In this document: positions 59,938-64,000 of the stretch, piece by piece | Layout: each line of letters opens with the position of its first letter | How positions within the stretch are numbered: the stretch's first letter is position 1 | Source: Halonotius aquaticus | Lineage (GTDB): Archaea > Halobacteriota > Halobacteria > Halobacteriales > Haloferacaceae | NCBI RefSeq assembly: GCF_003605575.1 | Contig: NZ_QKNY01000010.1 | Span: forward strand, 1-64,000 | Direction: 5' to 3' | Length of the DNA: 64,000 nucleotides | Notes under the pieces: model-generated | Seen by the model: the letters and a program-made list of their open reading frames with translations, nothing else | What the model was told of the DNA's origin: nothing | Databases searched by the model: none | Made by a program: the position numbers and the translations under genes

Positions 59938-59981
59938 CTAACCAACATTGCGGGCTCGTTTCGTATAGTTTTGTTGGTTAG
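59938..59981. repeat. 44-bp inverted repeat, copy 8
   Basis: CTAACCAACA at 59938-59947 and TGTTGGTTAG at 59972-59981 with a 24-nt spacer. On the minus strand the spacer contains ACTATACG about 37 bp before the ATG at 59928, so it covers that promoter. Confidence 0.88.
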
Positions 59982-60087
59982 CTGAAGGGCGGCATAATTA
60001 AAATAACGCTTTAATTATATATCACAGAGATGTTTTACATCTGAGAACCAAAATAAATAGTCATACTACAACTGGCCATGACACCGC

Positions 60088-62616
60088 TCATTCTGAAATG
60101 CGAAAAATCACCCCGTTCTGACCTGATCCCTCAATATATGCATTATATGACAATTCAATTTGGGCATGATCTCTAATATCTTGGTCGTCGGTGAATTCTT
60201 CAATGTTCCAATTGTCCACAGATTCACCTGCTGTAACATCTACTGAGACCGAAACATCCTCACACTCCTCTATATACTCGAAATTCTCATCTAATAACAC
60301 AAAAGCGGCGAATTCGGTCGTTACATCTCTTAGTACCGGTACATTCAGGAAAGAAAAATAACTGTTGGGTACATTGTTACTGGAACGCCCACTCCGCTCA
60401 TCATCCTGAAGAATTCGCCCTACATCTCTGTGCTCACAGACAATGAGGGCAACTTCTTTATCTGAGACAAGTTCGGCAAGCGCATCGGGAATATCGGTAG
60501 CAGAATCAACCTCTCGCTCAATAATGTTCAGTTCTTCTAATACTAGACTTCGGTACCTGTCGATAAGATCACGATGGTGAGATTGAAACATCGTCTCCAT
60601 ACCATCATCTACGAAAAGTTTTCGCGGTGCTGAGGCCACTCCCGAGAACGTTACATTCGGATCTTCCTCCAGAGAATCAACCTGTGTAACATCGCCAACA
60701 GTCTCAATAGCAGTCCAGAAGTTAGCAGACTTCAATTGTGAGTTTATATTTTCTGCGTACCCAGACACATACTCATCACTGATTGGCATTTCTCGAATTC
60801 GGGCCTGCTCTTGTTCATCCAATACAGATTTAACATCCTCAAAGTAGTCAATGATTGCATCACATCGATCAACGATAGGGGCCTTACCATCTAAGAGATT
60901 TTTAAGAGGATATTCCTCTCGGTAAGTTTCGATTTGATCGATGATTCGATCTACATCAGGCTGGACTTGTTCATGTTCTGTAAGTGGACTGTTGGCTGGT
61001 GTCTGTTCTCGGAGGTTGGCTATTTTTTCGTCGTCATTAACTAGCCAGATGACAGCCGCGCAGTAAAACCGAAGTAGCCATGTGTGGACTGCCACTCCAG
61101 TCATTGCCATCCCGTAGTTTTGCTCCATTTCACGATCAATGTTCCAATGCTCCCAATAGTTCAAAGGCTCAGTCGCCTCGCGCATTGAGAAGTACACACC
61201 AGAAAGTTCAGTAACCGAACCGAATTCCTGTTCTACGTATTTTGAAAATACATGGTTAATGAAATCTTCCGAACTATCTCCCTCCTCATACAAATTAAGA
61301 GCCCACGCATAAGCCGCATATCGTAGGTGCCGAACAGACTCACGATAAATATCTGCTTGATCCTGTTTCTGAGCCGCTACTGATTCATTTGAGATATCAC
61401 GCCGGTCTCGAACATCCGGCGGCGGTGAATGCTCATATCTGCGGAATTGGTAGACGTCGTCGAGCATATGCCGTAGATAATCAAGAGCACCGACTGCCTC
61501 GTTTTCTACTGCGGTTCTCCATAACATGGTATGGGTATCCAACATTCCGTCGACAAGCTCAAATGTGTCAGATAGAAGCTCTTGATCGTTAACTCTGTCA
61601 AACTCCGAGAGAACCTCACGTTGAGCGTTCTCAAACCTGCCCAGAAGGTATTCATTCGAACCCCCTTCAGTTTCTATAGTATACCCACGTTCAAACAGAG
61701 TCGAAAAACACTCTAATGACCGGAGAGATAAATCAGTCTCTCCTTGTCGGTGTATTTTCAAATGAACCCCTGAGAGTGATTTGATCACTTCACGTTCAAG
61801 TGGTGGATTCCCCTTTGTAACACAGCGGCGATAGATAGCATCGTACTTCTCGAATACATATGCCCATATTTGGCTATCTTTCTTAACTGATGAATCAGTA
61901 GCCAGTAGTTTATCTAAAAGCTCTTCAACACCGCGGAACTGTTCATGCAACTGCTCTGGTCGATCCCGATCTACCTCGACATGACACCCATCAAAAAAGT
62001 GTCCAAGGTACTCGTCGTAATCACTCTCGGTTCCTTGAGATCTACCGGACAACGCGTCGTCGGCAAAATCAAAAACTTTCTCATCTAAGGTATTGTGAAT
62101 CAGAAGATCAAAAACAATCCAGAACCGGCGAACAGCAACTACAATACTTCCGATCAGCAATATTCCTACAGAGACACCAATAGCAGGTGTTACAGTGTCA
62201 CTGGTTGTGAGTAGCACACCTCCACCAATTAAAAGATTAGCAGCAAGTAGGAATGTGATGGTCTCAATCGAGCGGAGCCGGTACGCGATCTCCGCAATGA
62301 TAGCATCTCTGGTAGGAAGATCACGAACGGAGTTCCACGCAAAAGATAGCCCTACTAAACTCAATGATATAATTGTGGCATGGACACCCCATAAGACAGT
62401 CAAATCTCTCTGCAAAAATTGAACCGGAATGACAGAAGAAATCGCTTCAGCGAATGGCGAACCAAGTAGATAACCGCTGACAAACAGCAACAGAGCACTT
62501 GCCAACCCAATTCCGATTCCTATAGGTCTATTGTAGCGTCCAGTACGTAACTGGAATAAGATTCGACGGATTCGAATTTGATTGACTAGCTCAGTCAACC
62601 TAGAATTCATTAACAT
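60088..62616 (-). CDS. Large AT-rich membrane protein of unknown function
   Basis: 842 residues from ATG at 62616 (MLMNSRLTELVNQ); ATG at 62610 is also possible. About four membrane helices lie in the first 190 residues (IGIGLASALLLFVSGYLLGS; LWGVHATIISLSLVGLSFAW; TFLLAANLLIGGGVLLTTSD; SVGILLIGSIVVAVRRFWIV), followed by some 650 mainly helical cytoplasmic residues with no motif I recognise, and a C-terminal domain around residues 740-842. AT-rich compared with the flanking integrase. Its size and position beside a recombinase suggest cargo, possibly a membrane-linked defence sensor, but this is speculation. Confidence 0.68.
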   Translation of the reverse strand: MLMNSRLTELVNQIRIRRILFQLRTGRYNRPIGIGIGLASALLLFVSGYLLGSPFAEAISSVIPVQFLQRDLTVLWGVHATIISLSLVGLSFAWNSVRDLPTRDAIIAEIAYRLRSIETITFLLAANLLIGGGVLLTTSDTVTPAIGVSVGILLIGSIVVAVRRFWIVFDLLIHNTLDEKVFDFADDALSGRSQGTESDYDEYLGHFFDGCHVEVDRDRPEQLHEQFRGVEELLDKLLATDSSVKKDSQIWAYVFEKYDAIYRRCVTKGNPPLEREVIKSLSGVHLKIHRQGETDLSLRSLECFSTLFERGYTIETEGGSNEYLLGRFENAQREVLSEFDRVNDQELLSDTFELVDGMLDTHTMLWRTAVENEAVGALDYLRHMLDDVYQFRRYEHSPPPDVRDRRDISNESVAAQKQDQADIYRESVRHLRYAAYAWALNLYEEGDSSEDFINHVFSKYVEQEFGSVTELSGVYFSMREATEPLNYWEHWNIDREMEQNYGMAMTGVAVHTWLLRFYCAAVIWLVNDDEKIANLREQTPANSPLTEHEQVQPDVDRIIDQIETYREEYPLKNLLDGKAPIVDRCDAIIDYFEDVKSVLDEQEQARIREMPISDEYVSGYAENINSQLKSANFWTAIETVGDVTQVDSLEEDPNVTFSGVASAPRKLFVDDGMETMFQSHHRDLIDRYRSLVLEELNIIEREVDSATDIPDALAELVSDKEVALIVCEHRDVGRILQDDERSGRSSNNVPNSYFSFLNVPVLRDVTTEFAAFVLLDENFEYIEECEDVSVSVDVTAGESVDNWNIEEFTDDQDIRDHAQIELSYNAYIEGSGQNGVIFRISE

Positions 62617-62653
62617 ATATATTACCTTCTGACAGATAAAGGGATCAGAATAT

Positions 62654-63916
62654 TCACGAAGGATCCTCGCCCACCACATTCCCGAATACCGCTTCTAACT
62701 TGTCCCGCATCGATTCCCGTCTGTACCGTCGTTTCTCAGCTTCCGAGAGATAGTTCTGTGATACGATTTCCGTACTCGACGATCCTTGATCGGCAGCGAT
62801 CCCCTCAAGCCCCTCCATCATCTGTTTGACGGCCTCGTTGTAGGTCGTATACCAGAAACGTCGACCCATCTTTGCAGTCGGGGGCTCACCCTCGACTGTG
62901 ACGCCGGCGTCGACGGCGAGCCGTTTGAATCGGTTGGTGATCGTCTGCGGCGTGATGTGGCCTGTCGAAGACCGCTCAGAGGGGAACAAATATCCGTCCC
63001 ATCCGGGATCATCGAGATCGACGACGCGCTGTTTCAGGACATCAACGCCGAACAGGACAGCGACCTCACCAGGGCCGTTCTTCCGCTGCTCGAAAACGAT
63101 CCGGTTGTCCTCGTCGTCGCTGAGCTCGAACTGATCGATAGTGAGTGACGCCACTTCGTTGGGGCGCAGCCCCCACGCGCCGAGGGACAACACTAAGAGT
63201 TGAGACTCGATGCTGTCGGCGGCCTCGTAGATTGCCCGCATCCCCTCGGCATCGACAGTCTTGTTGTCACGGTTGTCTATCTCCCACCGAAACTGGTCGT
63301 TGGCTCCGTCGAGCGGATTGTACTTCGCTCCCTCGAACCGTACCTGATAGTCGTAGAACTGCTGTACGTCGCCGAGATATTTGAGGCGGGACTGATCGGT
63401 TGACAGTCGCTCTTTGAGTACGTCGAACACCTCCATGCAACGATCGTTTTCAGCTGGGCGTTCCTCGATGTCGTCGAGGTTGCGGGTAAGACTGAGCGAA
63501 CCGTGGTGCTGCTCGTATATCCGGGCATACTCCGCCAACCGGGAGCGACGACTGGTGACCGTCGAAGCTGCGAGCTCGCCGCGATCACGTTGCGTCGAGA
63601 GGTACGTCTGGATCGCCTCGATGGTCTCGTCACTGCGGATTCCCCAATCGTAGCCGGGATCATCGCCGTCGCCCCTTGGGGTGTCGTCGCCGAGACCGAC
63701 TTCCTCGACGAAGAATTCCTTGACTGTGAGGTCGTGGTGCTGTCGAAGGGTGTGTGACAAGCCGGCGAACTCGTTGGCAGCCAGCCACTCGTAACTTGGT
63801 CTGCCATGCTGTGGCTCATATCCGGCCTCTCGCATCGCCGGCCGGATCTCGCTGTAGTAGAAATCGATTAGCTCACTGAGTGACTTCCGTGCCCACTGGT
63901 ACTGAGATTCGGTCAC
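62654..63916 (-). CDS. Tyrosine recombinase (phage-integrase family)
   Basis: 420 residues from GTG at 63916. An N-terminal SAM-like core-binding domain (TIEAIQTYLSTQRDRGELAA) leads to the catalytic domain: R in GLRPNEVASL at about 251, K in QRKNGPGE at about 277, R in KMGRRFWYTT at about 351, and Y in VSQNYLS at about 388. The HxxR histidine is replaced by lysine (KMGR) and the later His/Trp position lacks histidine, as in some haloarchaeal integrases. It could integrate or excise the element or resolve dimers. No attachment site is visible next to it. Confidence 0.82.
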   Translation of the reverse strand: MTESQYQWARKSLSELIDFYYSEIRPAMREAGYEPQHGRPSYEWLAANEFAGLSHTLRQHHDLTVKEFFVEEVGLGDDTPRGDGDDPGYDWGIRSDETIEAIQTYLSTQRDRGELAASTVTSRRSRLAEYARIYEQHHGSLSLTRNLDDIEERPAENDRCMEVFDVLKERLSTDQSRLKYLGDVQQFYDYQVRFEGAKYNPLDGANDQFRWEIDNRDNKTVDAEGMRAIYEAADSIESQLLVLSLGAWGLRPNEVASLTIDQFELSDDEDNRIVFEQRKNGPGEVAVLFGVDVLKQRVVDLDDPGWDGYLFPSERSSTGHITPQTITNRFKRLAVDAGVTVEGEPPTAKMGRRFWYTTYNEAVKQMMEGLEGIAADQGSSSTEIVSQNYLSEAEKRRYRRESMRDKLEAVFGNVVGEDPS

Positions 63917-64000
63917 GGGAGCCGCCTCGCTGTGTTTCGGGGTGATTTGTTATCGACCATTCTCTTTGTGTAGCGTCTATCTTACTACTTTCTAATACTT

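Noticed and set aside
278-59981. CTAACCAACA elements as a CRISPR or MITE family
   Set aside because: They are single units kilobases apart, with arms only 10 bp and unrelated spacers, no target-site duplications visible, so neither a CRISPR array nor an ordinary MITE fits.

Overview
The window looks like part of a haloarchaeal mobile replicon: a megaplasmid or an integrated conjugative element. The evidence is very acidic proteins, TATA-type promoters preceded by CGAAA-like BRE elements, short or absent leaders, GTGA/ATGA start-stop overlaps, winged-helix regulators of archaeal type, an Orc1/Cdc6 initiator and Tat signal peptides. Most genes are fairly GC-rich. They are interrupted by AT-rich islands, at about 7.7-10.4, 15.2-18.1, 24.5-25.3, 27.1-28.1, 29.2-30.2, 34.7-35.5 and 60.0-62.6 kb, which read as separately acquired cargo. 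I saw no rRNA, tRNA, CRISPR array or transposase.

Layout. 0-7 kb: a large multi-winged-helix protein, possibly a RepH-type replication protein, behind a tightly overlapping operon of small proteins (ribbon-helix-helix, C2H2 and zinc-ribbon proteins). 7.1-10 kb: a PhiH1-repressor-like regulator and an AT-rich two-gene module whose second gene looks like a PD-(D/E)XK nuclease. 10.4-22 kb: an Orc1/Cdc6 ATPase, then a four-gene minus-strand defence locus (DUF499 ATPase, small accessory protein, DUF1156 DNA methylase, PLD-SNF2 helicase). 22-33 kb: many small plasmid genes, including zinc-ribbon microproteins, a Cas2-like protein, an ArdC-like antirestriction protein, a SWIM-finger protein and a HEPN-like gene. 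Seven of these genes begin with the same promoter-operator-leader cassette. 33.4-34.8 kb: a repeat-rich stretch without a convincing gene, then an autoregulated-looking winged-helix coiled-coil protein.

35.5-50.9 kb is a conjugation-like type IV secretion cluster on the minus strand. In transcription order it runs: pilin-like protein, small protein, PrgI/VirB3-like protein, VirB4 ATPase, large surface protein, YdjM-like membrane protein, anchored coiled-coil protein, Tat lipoprotein, TrbL/VirB6-like protein, partner protein and TraD/VirD4-like ATPase. 51.2-53.1 kb: a mercury cassette (HxlR-type regulator and MerA). 53.2-58.7 kb: secreted or surface proteins, a plasmid TatA, a Tat-signal protein and two appendage-like proteins, with a PadR-like regulator next to them. 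58.8-63.9 kb: small regulators, a large membrane protein and a tyrosine recombinase.

The most unusual feature is regulatory. Besides ordinary promoters the window has (a) eight 42-44 bp elements, CTAACCAACA-N22-24-TGTTGGTTAG, plus one half-site, scattered over 60 kb mostly between cistrons; (b) seven nearly identical minus-strand cassettes with BRE/TATA, the palindrome ACATCTTAGTATAAGATGT, a GAGG leader and ATG-GC; (c) a 14-bp palindrome exactly 38 nt upstream of two start codons in the surface-protein region; and (d) arms flanking the merA TATA box with nearly the same spacing as (a). These suggest that a few regulators govern many cargo genes together. All functional names are from reading motifs by eye; no database search was run.
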